Shown: positions 48,125 through 58,322, counted from the first letter of the stretch. The stretch is 64,000 nt of DNA from Microglena sp. YARC (GCA_022414725.1 CM039464.1:42912462-42976461), one strand, 5' to 3'. A program made the numbers and translations. The notes: generated by a model not told the origin, from the sequence alone.

Positions 48125-48350
48125 ATCAAGCAGACTCCTGCACGACAATATTGGGATTAACAGGAAGGGGTCTCGAAGGTCCCGCGGAGCGGGAAGAGGG
48201 ATTCAGTTGCAGGAACCTATAGTAAACGGCAGAAAACTGTCGCATCCATCAGTCCGTCCATTCATTACACACAATGCGGTGGCGGAATACCGTGGATAAA
48301 CACAGGCCCCCCGTCGTTCCCCCACTTGGTATTGTATTGTATTGTATTGA
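48125..48350 (+). repeat. R3 copy and (TATTG)n tract
   Basis: R3 at 48125-48215, then GGTATTGTATTGTATTG at 48330-48347. Confidence 0.6.
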
Positions 48351-48387
48351 TGTGTAAACACAACTGTTGCAACCTTCTTCAGTGCCA

Positions 48388-48530
48388 GTGGACGACATAT
48401 CACCGCTTTCCGGCCTCACTTCGTTGCTTCACCTGAACATATCGTCCACATACGTGGACAACCTGACACCTCTGTCAGACCTAACTGCGTTGACGCACTT
48501 GGACAGGTCGCACATCAAAGAGATCGAATA
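48388..48530 (+). pseudogene. LRR fragment of the F-box/LRR family
   Basis: DDISPLSGLTSLLHLNIS and DNLTPLSDLTALTHLDRS, about two LRRs and a stop; no F-box start. Probably the tail of a third gene copy. Confidence 0.75.
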
Positions 48531-48535
48531 GATAA

Positions 48536-48848
48536 ATAGATCCTGCTCGAAACCCACACGGAAACCCCACGTCAAGCTGAATGAATACATAGAAACCGTG
48601 ACCTAAATGCAGCCATTAACATCCACAATTGCTTTACAATGTACCCAATCCGCCCCGGAATTCTTGCGAGGCCAAAGAAATATTGCAAACTGGAAGTTGT
48701 GGTAGGACGCAAAATTGATTACAAGCTGACAGGTTCTTTACAGAACGCAGTGTCGAGCGAAGTGTAGAATATAAACACATACAAGAGGACTTTGGGAGGA
48801 TTATTATGTAACATAATTCCCTTGTCCGAGTGTATAACAATACATAGA
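48536..48848. other. No gene seen
   Basis: Upstream region of the amidoligase-like gene. CAAGCTGACAGGTTCTT at 48722 also occurs at 3830, as a short repeat. The last 60 bases are AT-rich (ATTATTATGTAACATAAT). Confidence 0.4.
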
Positions 48849-49332
48849 ATGCAGTGGGGACTAGGTGTTGAGCACGAGTTCAACGTCTCTCTCTCTTCTT
48901 CCCCGCGTGCGCAAACGCTCCTTCCGTCAAAGGTCCTCCCCGAGTACGGCGGGTCGTATTACTCTTCGATAAAAAACGATGAGAGCGTGTCCGCCGTGCG
49001 CGCACCCGCAGGCGTCGACCTGGACACAAAGGCGATCCGCGAGCACCTGCAGCACATCGCAGGACTGGACGGGCTTTTCTTGGACTCCGAAAAAGCAAAG
49101 TCTAACGCGTCCAGGTCATTGTCGATTCAAACCTTCATGCGCAAGCAAGGCAAGGATACCGTACAGACGAGCATTTACCGTGGGGACACACTGTTTGTCA
49201 CATGCTGCTATGATGACATCTATTCGATCACGGTGATCCCGAACGAAAAGCGACCTAGCACACCGCTGTCCGATGAGGACACACTGCGCAGCCTGTGCGC
49301 GCTCCGCGCAGTCAAGGTATCGAAGAAATCCC

Positions 49333-49368
<36 letters not shown>

Positions 49369-50819
49369 CCAAAATAAACAAAACTTACGACGTGGACGGC
49401 CCATTCCTGGAGACTCGCAGCACAAAGCACAAAAACGCGACCGTTGCCGGCGTGGCGAGACAGCTGCACGACGCCGAAGCAGCGGTCCTGGCACGCGCGA
49501 ACGAGGAGGGAATCACCGGCGCGCAGATATTTCCGTGGAGCGGCAGAATCACCCCACAGGGCGACGCCTTATACGAGGGCAGCTTCCACGTCTGGGTGAC
49601 GCTCCCGCACGATCGCAATGTAGACATGACCTTGCGCAAGTACAAGCTGCTGCAACTGCAGCACGCGTACCTGGGCCATCTGCTGCAGACGGTTGAGCCA
49701 TTGCTCATAAGTCTTTTCTCGGGCGACCCCCGCGCCCTGGGCGACGACAAGAACACGCACAACCGCGCCAGCATGCGCGCGGACACCAGTGACTATGCCG
49801 GATACGGCACCACAGCCGTGAAGTACATCGCACGAGGGCCGGACGTCGATTCGATTACCGGGTTCCAGGTCATGTGGTTCGAAAACGAGTCGGACATGCT
49901 GGCAAGACGCGGGGCACGCATGCAGCGCGACGACATGTCCAAGCTATTCGTGTGGATCGATGGCAAAAAGGTCCCGTTCACAGCATGCATTGGCTCCAAC
50001 ATGCGGAACGGGTATTATTACCCTAGTTACACGTGGAAAATCCCATTACATGGGATTCCAGGTGCAGGGACGGGGGCCGACATCCGCAGCAGGCTCTGCG
50101 ACTCTTTAGACATGTCCCTGAAGAAGGGCTGGGTGCCCCTCTGGCTCCGCGTCCGCGACACACTGGAACTCCGGTTCGTGCATGGAGAGGGGACGCCGAA
50201 GGTCAAGGTGTCGCGGAACGCGCCGATTGATGCGAGGCGGTGGGGGAAGGAACTCGTCGGCATCGAGTTCCGCGCGATCGACAACATGCCCACGCACCAA
50301 ATCGATCATGTGCTTCACCTCGTCGTGCTCTTGGGCGCAGCCGCCGTCTCGCAGGTCGAAAACATATGGCATGATAACGCCGACTCTGACCCAGACACCC
50401 AAGCCTTCTTCGCCACGCACGCCGCCACCCTCTCGCCCCACTGGAACGCCGTCCGCAAGCAGGGAGCGCACGCCCCATTACCCAAGGCGTACACCACCTA
50501 CACTGCGTCCCAGGCGGGTATTTCATCCCTGAAGACACGCAATGCATCCGCCACCGCGTTCGGTGCGCTGCAGGACTTCGCGAGGAGCCTTCACGCAGAG
50601 TACTGCGCCCACTCCGTCACAGCCCTCATGCATCCGCGGTCGAACGACAAAGGACCGCCCGCGTTCTCGAACACCAACCAGGAGGCGTGGGAAGCGATGT
50701 ACAACGAATTGGATGCTACGGAAAAAATATTGGTAGAAAAGTCAAAATTGGACGCACCATATCTCGTCGCAATGATGAACAGAGCGACGCATTCTACAGT
50801 CGGCAGAACAGTAAAATGA
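48849..50819 (+). CDS. Amidoligase-like (glutamine synthetase/GCS fold) protein, C-terminus ended by a transposon
   Basis: ATG at 48849, 656 codons. The start MQWGLGVEHEFNVSLS has the G-x-E-x-E-F signature of the putative amidoligase family, which occurs in giant viruses, bacteria and fungi and is thought to form amide or isopeptide bonds with ATP. LVGIEFRAIDNMP and IDHVLHLVVLLGAAA (about residues 470-510) would fit a later strand-helix of the fold. A poly-Gln tract (about 14 residues, 49334-49366) sits in a variable loop. The last residues, TVGRTVK and the stop, are encoded by the TIR of the element at 50795, so the natural C-terminus is missing or was short. Substrate unknown. Confidence 0.6.
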
Positions 50820-51008
50820 AACATGTATCAGATGGAAATAAATGTATAACATCGCCGTTAGAAAATTGGCGTTAAGAATGACTTGTGTGTGTTAAAACGT
50901 GTCGTCGGAAGCACATGAAAAAATGTTGTACCGTAAGGACGCATTTGGATTCGATTTCGACCCAGTCAGCATCCAGGTCCCAATAAAATGTATTGTATGC
51001 AGCCCCTT

Positions 51009-51449
51009 TCAGAGAGTACCGCATCGCTTCGATATTGCGTTCCATGCTTTGAGCACCTTGCCATATTTAACGCCTTCTTTGGAGCAATGGACGGCACCGC
51101 ACTCCGCGGAAAGTCGGTGTTTATCGAAGGAGTTGATGGCGTTTTTGTCATTCTTATTCATCTTCTCCATGAGTTCAAACCTACCATGACATTTGCTCTC
51201 GATACAAGATTCGAGGGGCTTTGAAGTTTTCTCAGCGACCTTACCCGCAGACGATACTTTCTCGTTGCATTTTGTTACTTTTCTGCACTTCGAGGCGTTC
51301 ATGCGGAGCGCGCCGGCCCACTCGATCCATTCATCAAGCGTCCGTTCTTTTTTGTCAGAGGCCTCATGCTTCATAAACGCGACGAACTCTTCGGACGTGT
51401 ACGAGTCGTCCTTCTTTCCGCGTGGACGGGGACCGGTGCGTCTTTGCAT
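51009..51449 (-). CDS. Passenger protein of the 1-kb element
   Basis: 146 codons, ATG at 51449. Basic start (MQRRTGPRPRGKKDDS), a helical EEFVAFMKHEASDKK segment, and Cys residues in SKCRKVTKCNEK and ESCIESKCHGRFE. Resembles a small basic, possibly DNA- or RNA-binding protein, but no family is recognised. A fragment at 31661-31800 shows it has been copied elsewhere. The start lies within the transposase remnant's downstream sequence, so it may have replaced the transposase. Confidence 0.5.
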   Translation of the reverse strand: MQRRTGPRPRGKKDDSYTSEEFVAFMKHEASDKKERTLDEWIEWAGALRMNASKCRKVTKCNEKVSSAGKVAEKTSKPLESCIESKCHGRFELMEKMNKNDKNAINSFDKHRLSAECGAVHCSKEGVKYGKVLKAWNAISKRCGTL

Positions 51450-51600
51450 AATTTGGTATGAAGTTCAATCGACGAAAGTCCTTCTTCACCTTAGCGAAGC
51501 ACAGCTCAATAGCATTGAATTCTGGACTGTAAGGGGGGGTGTAAAAAATATTGACGGGGTGCCTGAGGACCAATTTCTTATGGATACTGGCATTTCGTTG
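51450..51600 (-). pseudogene. Transposase 3' fragment inside the 1-kb element
   Basis: RHPVNIFYTPPYSPEFNAIE and LCFAKVKKDFRRLNF: the third catalytic motif of the IS630/Tc1 fold. The earlier parts are deleted. It is the closest relative of 30226-30504. Confidence 0.8.
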
Positions 51601-51816
51601 ACAATAAAAACGATTTTAACAAATCCTTGTTCGTCTCAAAAAGTTTGCTTACAAATTCACGTCGTTTTCGATTCACACCAAAGCGTTTCTCTCCACAGAG
51701 TAGAGCGACCGATGTTCGTAAATACAGAAGTTTTTAACACACCCAAGTCAGAAACCATTCTTAACGCCAATTTTCTAACGGCGATGACGTACATTTATTT
51801 CCATCTGATATTTGTT

Positions 51817-52488
51817 TCATTTTACTGTTCCGCCGACTGTAGCTACATTGCATGATTTGATTGCAAACCTTTGAAAGGCCATGGTTCCGTACAAAACGTT
51901 GTAGTCTGAAATGATTTTATCTCGGAGTTCAGGAGTGCTTTCGTTGTTTTGATACCATTTGATTAGCCGTTCGCAATTGATTTCAATATTTGGCGGATAG
52001 GTGCCTGTTGAGTGTATCCATTGCATAACAATGCATACAAGTTGTGTGGCAAGATTTTTGTCGATTGATGGAGGGTGTTGCAAAACTTGAGTTATATCCA
52101 TTTTAAGATATGCATTAGCAAACAATAATACATTGTTTTGAAAGGCCATGGTTCCGTACAAAACGTTGTAGTCTGAAATGATTTGATCTCGGAGTTCAGG
52201 AGTGCTTTCGTTGTTTTGATACCATTTGATTAGCCGTTCGCAATTGATTTCAATATTTGGCGGATAGGTGCCTGTTGAGTGTATCCATTGCATAACAATG
52301 CATACAAGTTGTGTGGCAAGATTTTTGTCGATTGATGGAGGGAGTTGCAAAACTTGAGTTATATCCATTTTAAGATATGCATTAGCAAACAATAATACAT
52401 TGTATGACGCATTGTTTCTTATGCATCGGTTGATAAACGGACTGATGGATGTAGTAGGAGAGGAGACAGTCAACACCATGTCTGCCAT
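51817..52488 (-). CDS. Unknown protein with an internal tandem duplication, tail from a TIR
   Basis: 223 codons, ATG at 52488. Residues from NVLLFANAYLKMDITQVL to YNVLYGTMAFQ (about 88 residues, 265 bp) occur twice, with only three or four differences, so the duplication is recent and in frame. The repeated unit is helical and resembles short repeat-type interaction modules. The last residues (ATVGGTVK, stop) are encoded by the TIR of the element ending at 51841. AT-rich, viral-type composition. No family recognised. Confidence 0.6.
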   Translation of the reverse strand: MADMVLTVSSPTTSISPFINRCIRNNASYNVLLFANAYLKMDITQVLQLPPSIDKNLATQLVCIVMQWIHSTGTYPPNIEINCERLIKWYQNNESTPELRDQIISDYNVLYGTMAFQNNVLLFANAYLKMDITQVLQHPPSIDKNLATQLVCIVMQWIHSTGTYPPNIEINCERLIKWYQNNESTPELRDKIISDYNVLYGTMAFQRFAIKSCNVATVGGTVK

Positions 52489-52535
52489 GACCGGTGACCC
52501 AAAATGCTTAAAAAGCTGTACCGGTATTACTGTAA

Positions 52536-53342
52536 ATGATGATTCATAGAAGTGTGGATGGCCTCGTGATTCTGCGATGCATGAAAAAACCGGTCCACAT
52601 GTGGTATTGGCACACGTGCGTGCACTGCATACGAGCGGTGCACCCGACCATGCCGGTGGTCATCGTAGACAACCACTCGGACCCGGACATGCGCGCAGCA
52701 TGCATCCCCATCGAAGGGACGATACCTCATCTTACCGTGATTGAATCGGACTTGCAGGCGGGGGCTGGTGAGATCCTTCCGTTGTACTACATGTTCACTA
52801 AGCGCTTGTTCGAGACGGCGCTGGTCATTCACGACGCTATGTTCCTGAACCAACCTATACCTGAGTCTATTGCCCTACACACCCCCGGCTTCAGGTTCCT
52901 GTGGCACTTTTCGAGCAACTTCAGACACGAGGAGGCCACTATGCAGACGATGGGCGCTCTATCTTCGGAAACGCAAGAGGAGATCATGCGTGTGTACAAT
53001 AATGGGGGGGAATGGTTGGGGTGCTTCGGCACCGCTATGTACGTCACGCTAGACGCACTCGATAGTCTAGAGACACGGTTTTGGGGCATCACCAAACTCG
53101 CCGCGACTGTCAATACTAGAAGTATGCGCAGTGGCCTAGAGAGAGTCATCCCCTTAATGCTAATGATCATAAACGACGACGAGTCGTCGACGACCTGTGT
53201 GTATTCGACCTGTGGGTATTCGGTGTTTGGGGACATTTTTTTGAATCATCCTATGCCATTCAAGCTGACCTTTGAGAATTACATGCAGAATACAGGCACG
53301 TTCAAGCACCGGCCGGTTGTCAAAGTGTGGTCCGAAAGATAA
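52536..53342 (+). CDS. Glycosyltransferase-like protein (GT-A type suspected)
   Basis: 268 codons, ATG at 52536. PVVIVDNHSDPDMRAACIP fits the nucleotide-binding start of GT-A enzymes. ALVIHDAMFLNQPIP, about 75 residues on, has the His-Asp-x-Met-Phe block seen in giant-virus and algal glycosyltransferase-like proteins. The later GEWLGCFGTAMYVTLDAL and FWGITKLAA regions would form the acceptor side. No signal peptide or membrane segment. Complete and uninterrupted. The exact sugar cannot be named. Its neighbours are viral-type genes. Confidence 0.6.
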   Translation: MMIHRSVDGLVILRCMKKPVHMWYWHTCVHCIRAVHPTMPVVIVDNHSDPDMRAACIPIEGTIPHLTVIESDLQAGAGEILPLYYMFTKRLFETALVIHDAMFLNQPIPESIALHTPGFRFLWHFSSNFRHEEATMQTMGALSSETQEEIMRVYNNGGEWLGCFGTAMYVTLDALDSLETRFWGITKLAATVNTRSMRSGLERVIPLMLMIINDDESSTTCVYSTCGYSVFGDIFLNHPMPFKLTFENYMQNTGTFKHRPVVKVWSER

Positions 53343-53431
53343 CACGTTATTCACTTTTTCCACGAAATGCGGAAGCGTTCAGGGGCGAAGACGACGAGAC
53401 CTGTACCGGTAGATAACATAATTCCCTTGTA

Positions 53432-53962
53432 TCACCCTGTGTGATGATGACGTTTGAAGTGTTTTACATTGGAACGATGATTACTTGAATGATGGTCGTA
53501 CGTCTCTTCGAAGGTGTTCTTTTCGACCCTGTAGAACCTGTCTTCTCCTTCCTTTACGACATAGTCTCCAGGGTGGACCGTCATGCTTTCTCCCCATGGC
53601 GCAGTGAACGTGTGCGCTGTATTGGATGTGTAGAGCGCCGCCTGTCGTGTGACGTGTCGTACCGTGAGATGTGCGTCGACGATGTCGTACATGGTCAAAA
53701 TCTTTGTGAAGGTGACGACGTACTGTTCGTTGTACTTTCCGCATATGATGATGTCTCCTGCCATTGCAACGTTGGTCGTCTCGTTTCCGGACTCACTCAT
53801 GAGTTTGGTCGTGATCTTCGTTTTCCGCTTTGCGATGGTGAACGTCATGGGTCGTAGATCGGTGCGTTCCTGGACAAACAAGTACTTGAGACTCTTTTTG
53901 ACCACATCGTTGAACTTGAGTTCCGCCAACACTCGGGTGTGTTTGTTCCTACGTGAGTTCAT
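53432..53962 (-). CDS. Unknown viral-type protein
   Basis: The start at 53962 (MNSRRNKHTRV) is preferred over the frame's earlier methionine (54196) because it follows an A/T-rich stretch (GTATCTAAAAAA), while the upstream 78 codons look non-coding. 176 codons, strand-rich, with DIIICGKYNEQYVVTF and a conserved-looking block HPGDYVVKEGEDRFYRVEK followed by FEETYD. The last 20 residues are His-rich (HHSSNHRSNVKHFKRHHHTG). The PGDYVV-EG-D-FYRV-FEETY block recalls proteins seen in several large DNA viruses and phages, function unknown. Confidence 0.55.
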   Translation of the reverse strand: MNSRRNKHTRVLAELKFNDVVKKSLKYLFVQERTDLRPMTFTIAKRKTKITTKLMSESGNETTNVAMAGDIIICGKYNEQYVVTFTKILTMYDIVDAHLTVRHVTRQAALYTSNTAHTFTAPWGESMTVHPGDYVVKEGEDRFYRVEKNTFEETYDHHSSNHRSNVKHFKRHHHTG

Positions 53963-54447
53963 TTTTTTAGATACTGTACAAGTTATTTTTTGTTTCTTCC
54001 GGTTCCTCATCTTCGGGTGCACCAAGGTGAGTAGGGAGGAGTGTATAGGAGCTCCCACCCCCTTGAAGCTGCAAGTGTTTTGACCTTCTTGGAAATCTAA
54101 GCTCGTGGCGTCTCTCTCTACATTGCTACGCTTGAATACAACAGTTAATGGGTGGTGTTCCTGCCTCAAGGCGGATTTGGACTGGTTGCGGAACATGGTC
54201 TGGAGCGGAACATGGTCTGGAGCGGAATTGTGATTCTGCGGTGCTGATATCTCTAGCTAGCGAGTCGTTCCGGAGGCTTTAAATTCTTAGTTGAAAATTC
54301 AAAAAATCCGCCGGGACCCATACATTGAAACCGCATGTAACTCAAGTCGCTACGGAGGCTTGCCAGGCAAGTGCAACCAAGGGTTTATAGGGTTTATCCC
54401 AACACATTATAAATCATCCTTTGGGCTTTCATGACACATTAATAGAA
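53963..54447. other. Intergenic region between divergent genes
   Basis: A duplicated GGAACATGGTCTGGAGCGGA (54191-54226) and a palindromic CCTTTGGG-like end are all I see. It must contain the promoters of the genes on both sides. Confidence 0.4.
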
Positions 54448-56166
54448 ATGCATTCGCACACGCGAGCATCGTTTCCATTCCTAACGTTTCCCCATGACAT
54501 TCTTGATCGCGTTGCCCTACTCTCTTCAAACCCCAAGATTGTATTAGTTTGTAAAACCCTGCGCAACGGATTTCCAGGATTGACCATTGCCCGGCTGATC
54601 CAGCCACAACAGCGTGTTGGAGAGATGATGGCGAAATGGGGGCGCGCCGACCTTCTAGCTGCATGCTTGGTGTCTGATCATCTTGTCCAAGTTAAAGGGG
54701 CTCTACAAGTGAGGGCGAACCAAAATGACAGCCAGCTTCTCTATTTGGCCGCCAAGGCAGGTCACGCAGATGTCTGCAAGTTGCTCATGGATCCAATGGC
54801 GGCTGGACTTGAGTCCAGGGCCAGGGCAAACAATGTCAACTGCAGGGCATTGCGTGCGGCGGCCAATGCAGGCCACGCAGATGTCTGCAAGTTGCTGATG
54901 GATCCAGCGGTGGCTGGACTCAAGTACAGGGCCCGGGCGAACTCTAGCGACAGCTGGGCCTTGTGGGCGGCTGCCAAAGAAGGCCACGCAGATGTCTGCA
55001 AGATGCTGATGGATCCAGCAGTGGCTGGACTCAAGTACAGGGCCAGGGCGAACACTATCAACAGCAGGGCCTTGGGGGCGGCTGCCAAGGCAGGTCACGT
55101 AGATATCTGCAAGCTGCTGATGGATCCAGAGGTGTCTGGCCCCGAGTCCTGGGCACGTGCGAATTCTACCGACAGCTGGGCATTGTGGGCGGCTGCCAAG
55201 GCAGGCCACGTATATGTCTGCAAGCTGCTGATGGATCCAGCGGTGGCTGGCCCCGAGTCAAGGGCCAGGGCGAACTCTGGCGAGAGCAGGGCCTTGTGGG
55301 CGGCTGTCAAGGCAGGCCACTCAGATGTATGCAAGCTGCTGATGGGTCCAGTGGTGGCTGGACTTGAGTTCAGGGCCCGGGCGAACTCCGACAACTGCAA
55401 GGCCTTGTGGGAGGCTGCCAAGGCAGGCCACGCAGATGTCTGCAAGTTGCTGATGGATCCAGAGATGTCGGGACTTGAGTACAGGGCCCGTGCAAACACT
55501 GTCAACAGCAGGGCCTTGTGGGAGGCGGCTACGGCAGGTCACGCAGATGTCTGCAAGCTGCTGATGGATCCAGTGGTGGCTGGACTTGAGTTCAGGGCCC
55601 GGGCAAACGTTGACAACTGCAAGGCCTTGTGGGAGGCTGCCAAGGCAGGTCACGCAGATGTCTGCAAGATGCTGATGGATCCAGCGGTGGCTGGAATTGA
55701 GTTCAGGGCCAGGGCGAACTCTAGCAACAGCAGGGCATTGTGGGCGGCTGCCAAGGAAGGTCACTCAGATGTCTGCAAGCTGCTCATGGATCCAGTTGTT
55801 GCTGGAATTGAGTTCAGGGCCCGTGCGAACTCTAGCTACAGCAAGGCTTTGTGGGCGGCTGCCACGGCAGGTCACGCAAATGTCTGCAAGCTGCTTATGG
55901 ATCCGGCGGTGGCTGGACTTGAGTACAGGGCCCGTGCGAACTCCGACAACAGTTGGGCCTTGCGTGCGGCTGCCAAGGCAGGCCACGCAGATGTCTGCAA
56001 GCTGCTGATGGATCCAGCGGTGGCTGGACCCGAGTACTTGGCCCGTGCTAACTCTGTCAACAGCTGGGCCTTGTGGGCGGCTGCGAAGGCCGGTCACGAA
56101 GATGTCTGCTTGCTGCTGATGGAAGCCATTGTGAAGCTTGACAACAACTGGGTCTTGTCACGGTAG
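54448..56166 (+). CDS. F-box-like/ankyrin repeat protein
   Basis: 572 codons from the ATG at 54448. Residues 10-50 (LTFPHDILDRVALLSSNP, KIVLVCKTLRNGF) fit an F-box. Then come thirteen 38-residue ankyrin-type repeats, each ALWAAAKAGHADVCKLLMDP plus a linker with GLEYRARANS. At DNA level the 114-bp units are very similar and differ mainly at the tetrapeptide before ALW (NSRA, NCKA, DSWA) and in the AVAGLEY linker, so the repeat array is evolving by unit exchange. Such proteins are typical of giant viruses and poxviruses as adaptors to SCF ubiquitin ligases; here the role is inferred from the architecture. Uninterrupted. Confidence 0.8.
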   Translation: MHSHTRASFPFLTFPHDILDRVALLSSNPKIVLVCKTLRNGFPGLTIARLIQPQQRVGEMMAKWGRADLLAACLVSDHLVQVKGALQVRANQNDSQLLYLAAKAGHADVCKLLMDPMAAGLESRARANNVNCRALRAAANAGHADVCKLLMDPAVAGLKYRARANSSDSWALWAAAKEGHADVCKMLMDPAVAGLKYRARANTINSRALGAAAKAGHVDICKLLMDPEVSGPESWARANSTDSWALWAAAKAGHVYVCKLLMDPAVAGPESRARANSGESRALWAAVKAGHSDVCKLLMGPVVAGLEFRARANSDNCKALWEAAKAGHADVCKLLMDPEMSGLEYRARANTVNSRALWEAATAGHADVCKLLMDPVVAGLEFRARANVDNCKALWEAAKAGHADVCKMLMDPAVAGIEFRARANSSNSRALWAAAKEGHSDVCKLLMDPVVAGIEFRARANSSYSKALWAAATAGHANVCKLLMDPAVAGLEYRARANSDNSWALRAAAKAGHADVCKLLMDPAVAGPEYLARANSVNSWALWAAAKAGHEDVCLLLMEAIVKLDNNWVLSR

Positions 56167-56217
56167 AAGTGTTCCTTATTTATCCACTCTCCTCAAACTT
56201 TGTCAAGCAAGGTCTAC

Positions 56218-57066
<849 letters not shown>

Positions 57067-57082
57067 ATTGTATGTATGTATA

Positions 57083-57205
57083 CAGTTGTTCTCAAATAAT
57101 TTTGGGACACTCTGATATCCCCTGAAACCAGATACAGACCCTTGCTTCACTACAAATATTTTTTGAGGCGTTTACGTTCCACGATATCCAATAATCCAGT
57201 CCGTG
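57083..57205 (+). mobile_element. Internally deleted derivative of the 29.3 kb transposon
   Basis: TACAGTTGTTCTCAAATAAT, TTTGGGACACTC, GATATCC, CTGAAACCAGATACAG and CACTACAAATATTTTTTGAG match 29271-29350. It then jumps to TTTACGTTCCACGATATCCA as at 29489-29510. So it is a direct deletion product of the transposase gene, a MITE in the making. Confidence 0.85.
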
Positions 57206-57295
57206 TCGTCTGCGTGTTGATGGATTTTATAAAATCGTATTGTTGTAGACACCACCGCACAGAGACGTTTCATTTATATATTATGTTGAGTGTAA

Positions 57296-57604
57296 ATGGA
57301 TATCATCCCTCGAATGCAACACCCGCGTGGGAGGACAAGGCAACGTCCAGAGTTCAAACTCAGAGAAGAGCTTATAAACCGCAATATGGGCAAACACATT
57401 TGGAAATGTGGTCTACAAGAAATGTCAGAATTACAACCATACCGATGCATGAAATGCAACCTGACAATGGCAGAGCTGCAGGAACTTGGAAACACTGGAG
57501 TTTGCTCCTCGGAAATTGACTTTACAGGCACCGTGATTGCCGAGGATGGCCGACTGTTATTGGATTTAGGCACATCCATCGTCATCCGTGATTGGATGGG
57601 GTAG
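57296..57604 (+). CDS. Small unknown protein with possible zinc ribbon
   Basis: 102 codons, ATG at 57296. WKCGLQEM, PYRCMKCNLTM and NTGVCSS provide four or five Cys in a spacing that might bind zinc. The C-terminal part is strand-rich (FTGTVIAEDGRLLLDLG). Placed directly behind the deleted transposon. No family recognised. Confidence 0.5.
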   Translation: MDIIPRMQHPRGRTRQRPEFKLREELINRNMGKHIWKCGLQEMSELQPYRCMKCNLTMAELQELGNTGVCSSEIDFTGTVIAEDGRLLLDLGTSIVIRDWMG

Positions 57605-57923
57605 AGCGTTTATTTTTTTGCATCATCTTAGCGAGCGGCCAAGAAATTTGTTGGCCGCTCTCTACGATGCGGTTTGCTGGTCCCTGAACTCTTTCTTGAT
57701 GTAAAAAACTCTCTTCCGAATTCGAATGTGCTTCTCTATCTTCATCATCTCTTTTGAATCAGTTTGACAAGGGTCGGATGCCTGTCCCTGACCAATCATG
57801 GAGGATTCCTCATTCTCTGGTGAGTACGTACCATTGTTTTGCGGACGCCTGTGTCGATGGATGCATTTTATCTACCGCCCCATTTTTTTTTTATTACTAT
57901 TATTATATTCAAAAACGTACACA
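57605..57923. other. Intergenic region with AT-rich promoter-like end
   Basis: A possible hairpin GCGAGCGGCCAAGAAATTTG / TTGGCCGCTCTC (57632-57665) just behind the preceding gene could be a transcription-termination or RNA-processing signal. The 3' end (TTTTTTTATTACTATTATTA) leads into the next start. Confidence 0.45.
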
Positions 57924-58322
57924 ATGCAACCTAAGCAACAACTAAGTAAGCAACAACAAACTAAGCAACAACAACATAAGCAGATTGGCTCAGGTATGTT
58001 CTCAACCGCTGTGACCCCAAAGATGGTGCAGAAGGAACTCGCAAAGATCCCCCCAGGCGACCTCATCAACCGCATGAACATCTTCAACTCAAACCAACTC
58101 AGCAAGAAGACCTCAACCCTAGAAGAGCAGGATGCAATCACAAAGCTCGTGCAGATCATCGAGACAGCTACGAAGCAGAAGGAGGATTTCGATAAGGCCA
58201 CACGCGACTTCTATACCGTCTACGATAAGCTCAAGATTGCAATCATTGAAACGTGCGAAACCGGCCCCAGGTTGTGCGGCGTCGTTAACAGCACAATCAA
58301 TACCCCGAAGAAGAACTCGTAA
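57924..58322 (+). CDS. Small viral-type protein with Gln/Lys-rich start
   Basis: 132 codons from the ATG at 57924, chosen because it follows the AT-rich leader; the frame is open further up. The first 20 residues are QPKQQLSKQQQTKQQQHKQ. The rest is helical (AKIPPGDLINRMNIF, ITKLVQIIETATKQKEDF). It ends 54 bases before rpb2 in the same direction; both are compact, so they could share a transcription unit. No family recognised. Confidence 0.6.
   Translation: MQPKQQLSKQQQTKQQQHKQIGSGMFSTAVTPKMVQKELAKIPPGDLINRMNIFNSNQLSKKTSTLEEQDAITKLVQIIETATKQKEDFDKATRDFYTVYDKLKIAIIETCETGPRLCGVVNSTINTPKKNS

Larger units (their letters stand above)
50795..51841. mobile_element. 1047-bp TA-inserting transposon of the MITE-B family
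   Basis: Ends TACAGTCGGCAGAACAGTAA and TTACTGTTCCGCCGACTGTA are inverted repeats, extended by ATGAAACATGTATCAGATGG against CCATCTGATATTTGTTTCAT. Inside are a passenger gene and the 3' part of a DDE transposase; internal segments GAATGGTTTC-like and TTAACGCCAATTTTCTAACG repeats appear near both ends (50855, 51760). Confidence 0.85.

Noticed and set aside
54703..56097. Several minus-strand frames of 100-170 codons
   Set aside because: Shadows of the ankyrin repeats, with the same 114-bp period.
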